In this document: positions 36,013-44,760 of the stretch, in pieces
How positions within the stretch are numbered: position 1 is the stretch's first letter
How the letters are laid out: every line of letters starts with the position of its first letter
DNA from: Alteromonadaceae bacterium Bs31
GTDB taxonomy: Bacteria > Pseudomonadota > Gammaproteobacteria > Pseudomonadales > Cellvibrionaceae
Direction: 5' to 3'
DNA length: 64,000 nt
Assembly (NCBI GenBank): GCA_900177435.1
Contig: FXAI01000001.1
Coordinates: 787,421-851,420, forward strand
Notes under the pieces: model-generated
The model's database searches: none
What the model was told of the DNA's origin: nothing
Seen by the model: the letters and a program-made list of their open reading frames with translations, nothing else
Position numbers and translations under genes: made by a program

Positions 36013-36768
36013 ATGACAACACACTGGAAGCTATACAGCTTGATAGTGGTGAGTGCCTGTTCCTTACCGGTATTTTGTGCTGATCTAAAAATCCCAGAAC
36101 TTAGCTATGAATACGGTGCGGTGAAAGATAATAGCTGTGAGAAAATGACTCAGCAGGGGCTTGATTTTGCAATAAAGCCAGGCCTTGACCATCATACTCA
36201 AATAATGAAGGAAGCTAACTCACTCACACCGCTACTGCAGCAGCAATGGAATACTGAGGGGAAAAAGTTGCTTACAGCGCTGTTAAGTCTTGTTGGCCGT
36301 AACTACTCCCGAAATGAGATCATCGTTTATACTACCGCCTGTGATTCGGGCGGGATGAGCACACCGTTTACCGTAGGTATTGGCTCTCACTTAAAGAGCA
36401 TTAAAAGAAAACCCACCCCTCTGTCTGATAATGTCACACTGACCTTTCACGAGTTTATTCATCGCTACTTGGTAGACTCCTTTGACTACAGTAAATCTGA
36501 GGTGCTAAAAGAGTTCCAAAATTCCCCAGCGATATTTAAAAATCACCTGCATTTGATGGCACTTATGGAGCGGTCCATGGAACATGCAGGCTTGCAGAAC
36601 CTGATTCAGCCCTACGAAAATTCAATAGAAAGGTCGAAGCCCTACAGGCGAGCGTGGAAAATAGCAACTTCGAAAAAATATCAGGATCGCTTAATTAAGG
36701 AAACTAAGGAGTTTAAAGGTAGTAACGAAAACTATTGGTTTTTCGACCCAAAACTGAAAAGTCCCTAA
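36013..36768 (+). CDS. Secreted protein with HExxH zinc-metallopeptidase motif
   Basis: 251 residues. A signal peptide (MTTHWKLYSLIVVSACSLPVFCA) is followed by a helical mature region with one HEFIH motif (TFHEFIHRYL, ~residue 155) typical of gluzincin-type peptidases. A helix further on (ALMERSMEHAGL) could supply a third ligand Glu or His, but this is not certain. The protein is shorter than most secreted proteases and I do not recognise the family. ATG 36013 has GGAGG upstream at 36003-36007. Neighbours give no further clue. Confidence 0.62.
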   Translation: MTTHWKLYSLIVVSACSLPVFCADLKIPELSYEYGAVKDNSCEKMTQQGLDFAIKPGLDHHTQIMKEANSLTPLLQQQWNTEGKKLLTALLSLVGRNYSRNEIIVYTTACDSGGMSTPFTVGIGSHLKSIKRKPTPLSDNVTLTFHEFIHRYLVDSFDYSKSEVLKEFQNSPAIFKNHLHLMALMERSMEHAGLQNLIQPYENSIERSKPYRRAWKIATSKKYQDRLIKETKEFKGSNENYWFFDPKLKSP

Positions 36769-37296
36769 GAAATATTGAGCAGTGGAGGCTGATTCAGCGC
36801 TTTTAGTGCGCCGACATTTTTAGGTGCCAGATTTTTATCGACTAAAAAACTGGTATATGAACAACTTACAAAGTTGAACGTTATATTCTGTTGGGTGTTA
36901 AGTGGAATTTCTGCAGGGAGAGTAGTATCTATACCGCCGCATAGCAGCCTGAGTAACTTGGCGAGAATGAGCTGAAATGTACGAAAAAGACTGATGGAGT
37001 AGGTCTTTAGATTTAGCCATTATAGGTGGCTTTTGTTGCCTTAAACGCTGACCCGAAAGGATAAATTAAGCGTATTAACTATCATTCGTGTTCACCGCAC
37101 TTCAACGCAATTCATATTTTTCCGCTAACCGCAATATTTCATTTTACGACAAGTAAACTCTCCCCAGCAGTTTTAGGTGACAGAGGCCTTTAATCTTGAA
37201 TAATGTCGCCAAAGAGTCGAAAACGGCACTGGAGTATTTACATATGTGTTACCGTGGTTGCTCCTGGGCATATGCTCGCAAATTTAGGCGCACAAA
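36769..37296. other. Intergenic, nothing recognised
   Basis: No gene, RNA or repeat is supported. The sequence just before 37297 is AT-rich and could contain the promoter of the SET-domain gene. Confidence 0.5.
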
Positions 37297-37767
37297 GTGA
37301 ACAATGGATATGAATTGTTAGACAGTAAAGATAAAGGTCAAGGTATTTTTGCTACTAGGCAGTTTCACTCTGGTGATATTGTCATGGTGGGTGTTATCGA
37401 AAAAGACAATATAGAGAAAAATCACTCCCATGCTTCGCAAATGGGAGAGTTTCGGTACGCATTGCACGGTGGAGAAATTACCAAAGTCAATCATTCCTGT
37501 AGCCCAAATTGTGGCATAAAGCTAAATAAAGCGGGTGCACACGATTTTATTGCAATGCATACCATTGAAATAGGCGATGAAGTAACTTTTGATTATGCAA
37601 TGAGAAATTATATTATCGAGCACTTTCCCTATGACTGTCGTTGTGGAGCCAAAAATTGTCGAGGTGTTATTGCTGGCTGGAAAGAACTGCCTGAGAGCTT
37701 CAAACTAAGCTATAAAGGTTATGTGGCGCCATACCTCACTGAAATTGATACAAAGTTAAAGCATTAG
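37297..37767 (+). CDS. SET-domain protein-lysine methyltransferase-like protein
   Basis: 156 residues, GTG start at 37297 (no in-frame ATG nearby). The SET core is complete: DKGQGIFATRQFHSGDIVMV at the N-terminus, the pseudoknot motif VNHSCSPNCGIKL (~65-77) and IGDEVTFDYA (~99-108), followed by a post-SET cysteine cluster CRCGAKNCRG (~123-132) that can bind zinc with the NHSC Cys. SAM-dependent lysine methylation of a protein is the family reaction. Bacterial SET proteins are patchy and often acquired by transfer; the target here is unknown. Confidence 0.88.
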   Translation: MNNGYELLDSKDKGQGIFATRQFHSGDIVMVGVIEKDNIEKNHSHASQMGEFRYALHGGEITKVNHSCSPNCGIKLNKAGAHDFIAMHTIEIGDEVTFDYAMRNYIIEHFPYDCRCGAKNCRGVIAGWKELPESFKLSYKGYVAPYLTEIDTKLKH

Positions 37768-38400
37768 CAGGCTGCTGAATCGATAGGGTAGTCAATGGGC
37801 GTGCCAAAGCGCGCCTTTCATACTGTATATATAGGCGATCTCCGTCCTCAAGGTGCAAAGCCAGGTAAGAGGGGCTCGCCTTGTGCGCTTTTGGGGGCAG
37901 GCTGAAAGGAGGGTGTGCCGCTATAATGCTCTGTGATTTTTACAAGAAAATAGTCTAAGTAACGCTAAACGTCGGCCCACCAATAGCTTAAACAGCTCAT
38001 CACCTCCAAGCGCTATGCGGAAGCGATTAGCCAGGCCTTAAACAAGGCCTTCCTATGTTCCTTATCCGCCAATACAATTTAGAGTGTGGATGGGTAGTTA
38101 TAAAAATACCTGGCAGGAATAAAATGCATTTTTATACCTTGTGGTGCCTGGGAGCGTTTTCTAAAAAGTTTTTCTGGCACTGCTACTCTTTCTCTTTGCC
38201 CAAGTGACTTGCATTCACCTTATGTATAGCCTGCTTGTGTTCAACTGCTAATTTCGATTGAACGTGACCTCAGGTTCACTTGTGTCGGCAATAATGAATT
38301 CCATTGGTATGATCTAGCTAGAGCTTGAAAAGCAGCACATGCTGCAGTCCGTTTGTGTTGCTTTTACAAATATTAAAGGTGTATTTGCCTTAAGAATGAT
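37768..38400. other. Intergenic, nothing recognised
   Basis: A 630-base stretch with no supportable gene. Several short palindromic and GC-rich segments but no clear terminator, RNA or repeat family. Confidence 0.5.
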
Positions 38401-39333
38401 ATGTACAAGTTACCCACCCAGATCGATTGGCAACGGCGAAAACTGCTAGCGAATATGGCATTATCATTCGCTGTATTTGGTTTGCCCATTTTTGGTCGCA
38501 TAGCGGCAGCGGAAGGCATTGTTGAAGCATGGCGTTCGGTGCAGTTTAAAAAGGATGGCTTGCGGTGTGCGGTACTAAAGGCGGGGGGATTTGCAATGAG
38601 CCCAGCCACACTGTTTCCTCAGGCTTCAGAGGAGGCTCTGAGCAAGCATGGTTTAAATACGGAAACCATCCCTTTTGATATCCATTCCTTGTTTGTTGAT
38701 ACAGGAAAAAACAAAATAGTTATTGACCCGGGCGGTACTGGTGATAACTCCGGCCGGCTGCTTGGGGAACTACGCAAGATTGATATAGACCCTGAAAGTA
38801 TCGATACTGTTATTATTTCTCATGCCCATTGTGATCACTACCAGGCTTGTACTTCTGAGAAAGGTGTCGTGAACTTTCCCAATGCCAGGTATTACCTGCA
38901 GAAAAGAGAATGGGATTATTGGGCTAGTGCAGAGAATGCGGAGGAGAATCATCATAAGCAGTTTAGTAATCTACTGTTACCGATCAAGGAACAGTTTGAA
39001 CTAGTAGATGGTGAAACTGAGATAGTTCCAGGTGTACAAGCGTTGTTAACACCTGGGCATTCGCCGGGGCATATGACGGTGCACATGGGTAAGTCAATAG
39101 CCTACACCGGTGACGCCATACTGCAACCTGCGCAGGTGGTTCACCAGGCATGGTGCGCAGAATTTAATCGCTGGCCGGCTCAAGTGCTGTCGAGTAGAGC
39201 TAAATTTATAAAGCGAGTGGCGCTAGACAAGGCATTGGTGGTGGGAACACATTTTCCTTCGCCTGCCGCAGGTTTTATAGTGCCGGGAAGTAGTGGCTTT
39301 CGCTGGGCAGCGAGTAGCCCGACTATAATTTAG
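38401..39333 (+). CDS. Metallo-beta-lactamase-fold hydrolase, probably Tat-exported
   Basis: 310 residues. The N-terminus has WQRRKLLANMALSFAVFG, a twin-arginine-like signal. The MBL core has the metal motif HAHCDHYQA (~141-149), a preceding IVIDPGGTGDNSG, and the later GHSPGHMTVHMG, with YTGDAILQP supplying the bridging Asp. Both zinc sites appear intact. This arrangement is typical of lactonase-type or other periplasmic MBL hydrolases. Substrate unknown. Confidence 0.87.
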   Translation: MYKLPTQIDWQRRKLLANMALSFAVFGLPIFGRIAAAEGIVEAWRSVQFKKDGLRCAVLKAGGFAMSPATLFPQASEEALSKHGLNTETIPFDIHSLFVDTGKNKIVIDPGGTGDNSGRLLGELRKIDIDPESIDTVIISHAHCDHYQACTSEKGVVNFPNARYYLQKREWDYWASAENAEENHHKQFSNLLLPIKEQFELVDGETEIVPGVQALLTPGHSPGHMTVHMGKSIAYTGDAILQPAQVVHQAWCAEFNRWPAQVLSSRAKFIKRVALDKALVVGTHFPSPAAGFIVPGSSGFRWAASSPTII

Positions 39334-39539
39334 GCTGCCCGATTCAGCAGGCCAGCAGATAAACATTGCACTCTTATCTAGGGTATTCGATTTTAAATTG
39401 CTAGCATAGGCTTCGCTTTTATTCTTTACGGCGTTTAGTGATTGCTCGGATATTAAGACAGCAATTCCTTGCGAAAAAAATCAGGCTATTTAAAACTGCC
39501 GTTGAGCGTTAGACACCTATAAGCAAGGGTAATACAGGT

Positions 39540-40361
39540 ATGTTCAATTTACTCGATATTGATGATTTTGATAAAGAAGACATCTATACGATATGGCGCA
39601 ATGTTGCTGACGTTTCGCCCAGTAAGATTGAGGCTAATATCGCTTGGTCATTCGAAGGTAATGGAATACGCACGAGGACGACGTTTATTCAAGCGTTTCA
39701 AAAGCTCGGCGCTAGTTACGTGGAGCTTCCCAATTTTTTGAAAACAGAAGAATCCGTACAAGATCTGGCTGGTTATATGGATGCTTTCTATTCAATGTAT
39801 GTTATCCGTGAGTCTAATCACCAAAGGTTACAAGCATTTGCATCTGCTACGGCCAGGCCCGTAATTAATGCCATGTCGAATGATGCTCATCCCTGCGAAG
39901 TACTAACGGATGCCTATTACCTTTTTTCGAAATTCAAGGCGCTAGAAGAGGTACGTTTTTTACTCTGGGGGCCAGTCACCAATGTATTTAAATCGTGGCA
40001 TTCTTTGTCGAGTGTATTAGGTTTGAATGTTACGCACTATTGTCCCTCGGGCTATCATCAGGATACAAAGGGTGTAACATATACCGAGTGCTGCACTGGA
40101 CGTTATGACGTGGTAATTACCGATGCTTGGCCTGGCGATTTTTCAAATAGTAGTTACAGCCTTTCTGCGGAACATTTGCGTAAAATGGGTAACCCGTTTT
40201 TACTGCCAACACCTCCAGTAGGTGTTGGTCGAGAGTTACAGCAACCATTGTTTGATTTGGTGAACTTTGTGGGTTACCAGCAGAAAGCGTGGTTACTCCC
40301 GGTGCAATTAGAGATTGTTTCCTATTTGCTTCGCAAAAGCGAGAATGCGAAAGGGCCATAG
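39540..40361 (+). CDS. Divergent aspartate/ornithine carbamoyltransferase-family protein
   Basis: 273 residues, shorter than typical OTC or ATC (~305-335). The carbamoyl-phosphate motif is present but altered: residues 42-46 read Gly-Ile-Arg-Thr-Arg where catalytic enzymes have Ser-Thr-Arg-Thr-Arg, and residues 117-120 read His-Pro-Cys-Glu instead of HPCQ. The FEGNGIRTRTTF context and ITDAWPGD (in place of DVWxSMGxE) support the family. The ornithine-binding HCLP block is replaced by FLLPTPPVG. It lies alone, not beside arginine or pyrimidine genes. It may use another amino acceptor or be a non-catalytic homologue. Confidence 0.7.
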   Translation: MFNLLDIDDFDKEDIYTIWRNVADVSPSKIEANIAWSFEGNGIRTRTTFIQAFQKLGASYVELPNFLKTEESVQDLAGYMDAFYSMYVIRESNHQRLQAFASATARPVINAMSNDAHPCEVLTDAYYLFSKFKALEEVRFLLWGPVTNVFKSWHSLSSVLGLNVTHYCPSGYHQDTKGVTYTECCTGRYDVVITDAWPGDFSNSSYSLSAEHLRKMGNPFLLPTPPVGVGRELQQPLFDLVNFVGYQQKAWLLPVQLEIVSYLLRKSENAKGP

Positions 40362-40444
40362 GGGAAACAGCATGTTTTGATGCACGGATGGTATTGGCCA
40401 ACAATGTGAATTTATAGTTTGGGAATAACTGGCACGGGGTTGTG

Positions 40445-40969
40445 ATGAAAAGAACGATAAATATTACAGTATTGTTTTTACTTTTATTCGGTATGGGCGC
40501 TTGCCAAACACCAGTTGACGATCAGAGCCAAGATCAAAAAACCACCGCAAAAGCCTCAGAGTCTTGCGACCTCGATTCTGAATGCGACAGCGGTCTTTGT
40601 AGACGGGGTAAGTGTTCCAAGTGTAGTTTTGACTCCGATTGCGATAGCGGGATTTGCAAGTTCGGTAAGTGTTCGGATTGTAGCTTTGATACTGACTGCG
40701 ATAGTGGCTTGTGCAAGTTCGGTAAGTGTTCCAGTTGTAATTTTGATTCCGATTGCGATAGCGGCTTATGTAGGTTCGGTAAGTGTTCCAGTTGTAATTT
40801 TGATTCCGATTGCGATAGTGGCTTGTGTGAGCTCGGTAAGTGTTCCAAGTGTAGTTTTGATTCCGATTGCGATAGCGGCTTATGCAAGTTCGGTGAGTGT
40901 TCCAGATGTAGTTTTGATTCTGATTGCGATAGCGGTGTTTGTAAGTTCGGTGAGTGCTCAGACAAGTAG
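40445..40969 (+). CDS. Cysteine-rich repeat lipoprotein
   Basis: 174 residues. A lipoprotein signal ends at LLFGMGACQ. After a short polar linker there are seven tandem copies of a 19-residue unit of the type NFDSDCDSGLCRFGKCSSC, with Cys at unit positions 6, 11, 16 and 19 and an acidic DSDCDSG loop. The pattern recalls Dickkopf/EB-like Cys-rich modules and could form disulphide-linked or metal-binding units on the cell surface. Function unknown. ATG 40445 directly follows an in-frame GTG; the ATG is preferred. Confidence 0.75.
   Translation: MKRTINITVLFLLLFGMGACQTPVDDQSQDQKTTAKASESCDLDSECDSGLCRRGKCSKCSFDSDCDSGICKFGKCSDCSFDTDCDSGLCKFGKCSSCNFDSDCDSGLCRFGKCSSCNFDSDCDSGLCELGKCSKCSFDSDCDSGLCKFGECSRCSFDSDCDSGVCKFGECSDK
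40569..40965 (+). repeat. 57-bp tandem repeat coding for Cys-rich units
   Basis: Seven copies of a 57-base unit (19 codons). Because 57 is divisible by 3 and stop codons are absent from the unit, other frames also stay open through the array; those are shadows. Copies differ at a few bases each. Confidence 0.9.
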
Positions 40970-40984
40970 GTGCATTTTCAAATT

Positions 40985-41021
40985 TGTCTGCCCCATGGAC
41001 CTTTCGGTTCGTGGGGCTTGA
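40985..41021 (+). terminator. Possible terminator after the Cys-rich gene
   Basis: GCCCCATGGACC pairs with GGTTCGTGGGGC around TTTC, followed by TTGATAT; the T-tract is poor. Position just after the stop codon at 40967-40969 fits a transcript end. Confidence 0.45.
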
Positions 41022-41207
41022 TATCCTCGACCGCTATTAAACAGGCAAATCAATATTCAAGCTGCTTCATGTTTCTGGGAAAGCTCCCTGCAGAGTGGTA
41101 AAGCAAAGGTAATTTCGCAGCGAGAGTGAGGGCTTGTACTAAAGGCTTGGAATAAAAGTGTTATTCCTTAACGTCAGGCCCTCATGGCGTAAAAAAGCAG
41201 TGAACAT

Positions 41208-42086
41208 TTACCACTTCATTTCACCTGTATGAACTTTTGCTGCGATGGTTAGGTTAAGTGTGCCTTGGGCATCAGGGTATTTTGCGGCCATGGCTTTTAT
41301 TAACTCCTCACTGTTTTTACTGTTCTTTTTCTCTTCTTGAAAATCGTTAATGTATTGCAGCGTAAAATGAATCGCCTCGCTGTTTAGCTCGGTTGTTGGC
41401 GTCATGTGCCCAGGAATAACAGTGAGAGGCTCAAGCGCAAGCATGAGCTTTAATTGTTTTTTCCATTGGGTTTGAGCCTCTTGAGATTGTGCATCTGCCA
41501 TCCATAAATGCATATTGCCAAAGATAGCAACGTTGCCCAATATCACCTTCTTTTCGGGTATCCATAGGTAGGGGCGATGGGCTAGCACGCCGTGGCCACC
41601 TTTTATCTCGATGGTGTGTCCATCTATTGTTAAGGAGGCTTGCTTGTATGCCTCGGGGATAATGGGTGTTACTGGGGCATTGGCGCCCATTTTGGGCCCC
41701 CAGAAAGCCAATTTGGCTGCAAGCTTCTTTTCTATAACGGCCTTTACGGCTGGGCTTGTAATGATTTTCGCGTCTGGGAACAGGGAGTGAATGACTTCAG
41801 CTCCAAAGTAATAGTCCGGGTCTGCTTGACTGATAAAAATGGTTTTTAGCGTTCTTTTTGAGTCCAGTATCTTGGCAGCAATTCTAAGTGCGTCTGCTTT
41901 GGTAAACCCTGTATCCACCAGCAGCGCTTCTGTCTCACCATAAACCAGAGTGGCATTTACGCCAAAACTGCCGCTCTCTGCGTTATACACGTCCAGTTGT
42001 AAGCCAGAGCCCTCCGCGGCAAGTGTGCTATGTGCCATTGCTGCGGTAAGGGCGGTTGTAACTAGCGCTATGAGTAGCTTTTTCAC
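41208..42086 (-). CDS. Metallo-beta-lactamase-fold protein lacking most metal ligands, secreted
   Basis: 292 residues from GTG 42086, supported by GAGG upstream in the minus direction and by a good signal peptide (MKKLLIALVTTALTAAMA...LAAEG). The frame is open another 27 codons upstream but that part destroys the signal. The normal HxHxDH signature is replaced by FISQADPDYYFG (residues 84-95): Gln, Asp and Tyr at the three His positions, with only the Asp kept. Further on, GGHGVLAHRP and VIPGHMTP keep some His. A subfamily with D-P-D-Y-Y-F-G at this place seems to exist, so loss of the site may be old rather than a mutation. It is divergent from a LysR gene. Confidence 0.8.
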   Translation of the reverse strand: MKKLLIALVTTALTAAMAHSTLAAEGSGLQLDVYNAESGSFGVNATLVYGETEALLVDTGFTKADALRIAAKILDSKRTLKTIFISQADPDYYFGAEVIHSLFPDAKIITSPAVKAVIEKKLAAKLAFWGPKMGANAPVTPIIPEAYKQASLTIDGHTIEIKGGHGVLAHRPYLWIPEKKVILGNVAIFGNMHLWMADAQSQEAQTQWKKQLKLMLALEPLTVIPGHMTPTTELNSEAIHFTLQYINDFQEEKKNSKNSEELIKAMAAKYPDAQGTLNLTIAAKVHTGEMKW

Positions 42087-42190
42087 GGTTTTTATCCTCA
42101 AGTTAGGTAGAGGGTCTAATAGTAGGCGCTTGAGATGTTCAGAAAAATACGCAAAAATGAGCAACATTGTTTCTAATATCGAGCAAATAG

Positions 42191-43078
42191 ATGGATAGAC
42201 TCACTGCCGCAAAGGTGTTTGTGGATGTTGCTTACTCTCTCAGTTTCACGGCTACAGCTCAGCGGCTAGATATGTCTCGGCCAATGGTGACCCGCTATAT
42301 AGAGGCTATGGAGGATTGGCTGCAAGCTCGGCTACTGCATAGAACTACCCGCAAGATATCCCTGAGTGTTGCTGGGCAGGCCTGCCTTAAGGAGGTGGAG
42401 TTGTGGCTTAACCAGGCGGACAAGATCGCGACTCAGGCCTCCTTGGATAAGGAACTCTCGGGGGCGCTTAGAATTGCCACTAGTATGTCATTTGGCTTCT
42501 CACAGCTAATGCCTGCTATTGCGCAATTTATGGAGCTGCACCCTAAGGTGCAAATTGATATCGACCTGGAAGATGGTGTTGCGGACCTTACCGAGCAGAG
42601 CATCGATCTAGCCATTCGCTTAGCCTCGAATCCAGACCCGGCATTGATAGGGAAACCCATTGGGCTCTGTGAGTCTGTGCTTGTGGCATCTCCCGGCTAC
42701 CTGCAGAGCAAGGCGAAAATCTCACACCCGCAAGATCTGGCCAGGTTTGACTGCTTGGGCTACAAAAACTTTGAACGACATATTTGGCATTTATCACAAG
42801 GTGAGATGTTTGAATCCGTTGCCATAAATTGTCGTTTAACGGCCAATGAGGCAACGGCCTTACTGCACGCAGCACTGAGCGGAGCTGGAATATCTTTGCA
42901 GCCCACATACCTGGCAAACCCTTACATCAAGGCAGGCCAGCTGTGCCATCTGTTACCCGAGTGGAAACCCAATGATCTAAAAATTTATGTGCTCTATTCA
43001 TCGAGAAAACACCTGTCTCCGACCATTCGAAGTTTAATCGATTTTTTAGAAAGCTATTTCAGTAAACTCCCGTGGTGA
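42191..43078 (+). CDS. LysR-family transcriptional regulator
   Basis: 295 residues. The winged HTH covers FVDVAYSLSFTATAQRLDMS and RPMVTRYIEAMEDWLQARLL. The effector domain begins near GALRIATSMSFGFSQLMPAI and contains the ID-IDLEDGVADLTEQSIDLAI pattern of the CrgA/PA0477-like group. It is divergent from the altered metallo-beta-lactamase-fold gene (start codons 104 bases apart), the usual position for autoregulated control of that gene. The inducer is unknown. Confidence 0.93.
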   Translation: MDRLTAAKVFVDVAYSLSFTATAQRLDMSRPMVTRYIEAMEDWLQARLLHRTTRKISLSVAGQACLKEVELWLNQADKIATQASLDKELSGALRIATSMSFGFSQLMPAIAQFMELHPKVQIDIDLEDGVADLTEQSIDLAIRLASNPDPALIGKPIGLCESVLVASPGYLQSKAKISHPQDLARFDCLGYKNFERHIWHLSQGEMFESVAINCRLTANEATALLHAALSGAGISLQPTYLANPYIKAGQLCHLLPEWKPNDLKIYVLYSSRKHLSPTIRSLIDFLESYFSKLPW

Positions 43079-43482
43079 ATGCGTTCGGCGCTTCCCTAGC
43101 TGTTTGGTATTGGATAAGCACGTCGCCCACTTTTTGAAAGTCTATTAGCCGAGTCAGGCAGTGAGGGCTTTGTACTTTTAAACAAGCTAAATTCGAGTAG
43201 ATTTTTACGTCGCTCATTACTGCAGGAATATAGAAGAATCCAGTCGAATGTGATGATTAACTGATTGATGTTGCCGGCGGTGGTATTTTTTACTCCTTGA
43301 TTTTGGATATAGTTGAATGGATTCCTTTTCTGGTTTGTTTTTCTTTTCGGTATCGCGGTGTTTTTACCTACTCCGTTTTTTTTGCTCCTTATACAAGCAG
43401 TTTGCTCACTAGTGTCCCTTCACATTCTGATCAGGTTTAACGGCGTAATATTTACGAAAGGTTCTTGTCTTAAGGAGTTTGT
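43079..43482. other. Intergenic, nothing recognised
   Basis: AT-rich stretch with a T8 run near 43375-43382; no hairpin directly before it that would make a convincing terminator. No gene supported. Confidence 0.5.
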
Positions 43483-43926
43483 ATGATGAAAAAACAGCTC
43501 TTGCTACTGACTCTATTATTATCAGCTTTCGCGTATGCAGGTGATATCAAGCGTTATGGTCAGAATGAGTGGCAGACGAAGATCGGCTATTCACAAGCGG
43601 TTGCGGTGAACGATACTCTGTATTTGTCGGGCATAATTGGCAAAGGAGAGACTATGGATAGTGCGCTAGGTTCAGCTATGACGCAGTTGAAATCAATTCT
43701 CGATACCTTTGGTTTAGGCCCAGAGCATATCCTCAAAGAAAAAATCTACAGTAATGACTTACCGGCCGTGCGCCGCAATACCCACATTCGAAAACATTAC
43801 TATGGCAAAAGCCTGCCTGCTGCTGTGTGGATAGGCGTAGCGCATGACGGCAGTAAAGCCTGGCTGGAAATGGAGATGGTGGTGCACATACCGAAGGGGC
43901 ACCCAATGCCGAAACCTATTGAATAG
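43483..43926 (+). CDS. RidA/YjgF-family protein with signal peptide
   Basis: 147 residues. The N-terminal MMKKQLLLLTLLLSAFAYAG is a cleavable signal peptide, unusual for a family that is mostly cytoplasmic. The mature region has the RidA pattern GYSQAVAVNDTLYLSGIIGK, LKSILDTFGLGPEHILKEKI and AAVWIGVAHDGSKAWLEMEM. The active-site Arg appears replaced: the usual xRxxVxV is not obvious here, so deaminase activity on enamines or imines is uncertain. Periplasmic. Confidence 0.85.
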   Translation: MMKKQLLLLTLLLSAFAYAGDIKRYGQNEWQTKIGYSQAVAVNDTLYLSGIIGKGETMDSALGSAMTQLKSILDTFGLGPEHILKEKIYSNDLPAVRRNTHIRKHYYGKSLPAAVWIGVAHDGSKAWLEMEMVVHIPKGHPMPKPIE

Positions 43927-43989
43927 CCTGCAATCACAAGCTCGTGGTTTTGCGTTCTCCTGAAAGGGCGGGCATGGCCCACCTTAACG

Positions 43990-44760
43990 TTAGCGTTTGT
44001 AACGGCGCCCAATGTAGAGCCCAAAGAGAGCGATTAAAAACATTATAGAGGTGCTACCACCACCGCCACCACTATCACTGGGTGAATCACCACCACTGAC
44101 GGTATTTTTAGTCGGCGATAAAGAGGCCGCAGTATCTTCCGCGGCATCCAGCACAACAATGTTGTACACGAGCGCATAGTGTTCTTCTGTGGGTGAAACG
44201 TTGGCTGTGTAGTCATCATTGGTGTAATCGCGCAGGGGCAGCTCACCAAAAGGGCTGGTGAAAGCAAATGTGGGCCAGCTTGCCAGTGCATCGACGACTT
44301 CCATGCCGTTGTCCATCACCTGGCCAAACACGCTGAAGCCGCCATTACTTGCATCCAGACTAGCGCTGTTATTTTTGAGATTAAAGAACCACTGCGAGGT
44401 TGCACTATTGGGCTGGTTACCCAGCTTTGCCATAGCGATGGTGCCGCGTACATTAGAAAACTCCGGCTCGTTTTCGACCGAGGGGAAGGTGGTAATACTA
44501 GACACTTGACCCTCTATTATTTGAAAGCCACCACCTTGAATGACAAAGTTGTCTGCCGAGCGATGGAAAATGACGTTTTCGTAATGCCCTTCAGCGATAT
44601 ATTGAAGAAAATTATCGACTGTTTGCGGAGTGTCCTGATCAAACAGGTTTACTTCAAAGTCGCCTGCAACCGTTTGGAATTGAACGGTTGTAGCCATTGA
44701 ATACGGAATAAATGCGCTTGCTAAAAAGATAAAAGCGCAGGTCTTAAACATGGTTTTCAT
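43990..44760 (-). CDS. Secreted cyclophilin-type peptidyl-prolyl isomerase with GlyGly-CTERM tail
   Basis: 256 residues. A signal peptide (~23 residues) leads into the cyclophilin fold: NLFDQDTPQTVDNFLQYIAE, GHYENVIFHRSADNFVIQGG, RGTIAMAKLGNQPNSATSQW and FSVFGQVMDNGMEVVDALAS, with the catalytic FHR Arg present. A C-terminal extension contains SGGGGGS, a hydrophobic segment IMFLIALFGLYIG and RRYKR, matching the GlyGly-CTERM layout. It would be anchored transiently and processed by rhombosortase if the genome has one. Roles in folding secreted enzymes are plausible given the many exported hydrolases nearby. Confidence 0.87.
   Translation of the reverse strand: MKTMFKTCAFIFLASAFIPYSMATTVQFQTVAGDFEVNLFDQDTPQTVDNFLQYIAEGHYENVIFHRSADNFVIQGGGFQIIEGQVSSITTFPSVENEPEFSNVRGTIAMAKLGNQPNSATSQWFFNLKNNSASLDASNGGFSVFGQVMDNGMEVVDALASWPTFAFTSPFGELPLRDYTNDDYTANVSPTEEHYALVYNIVVLDAAEDTAASLSPTKNTVSGGDSPSDSGGGGGSTSIMFLIALFGLYIGRRYKR

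Noticed and set aside
40515..41021. Second long frame through the Cys-rich repeat region, and its minus-strand counterpart
   Set aside because: The 57-bp repeat has a length divisible by 3, so all copies share open frames; only the lipoprotein frame has a signal peptide and regular Cys spacing.
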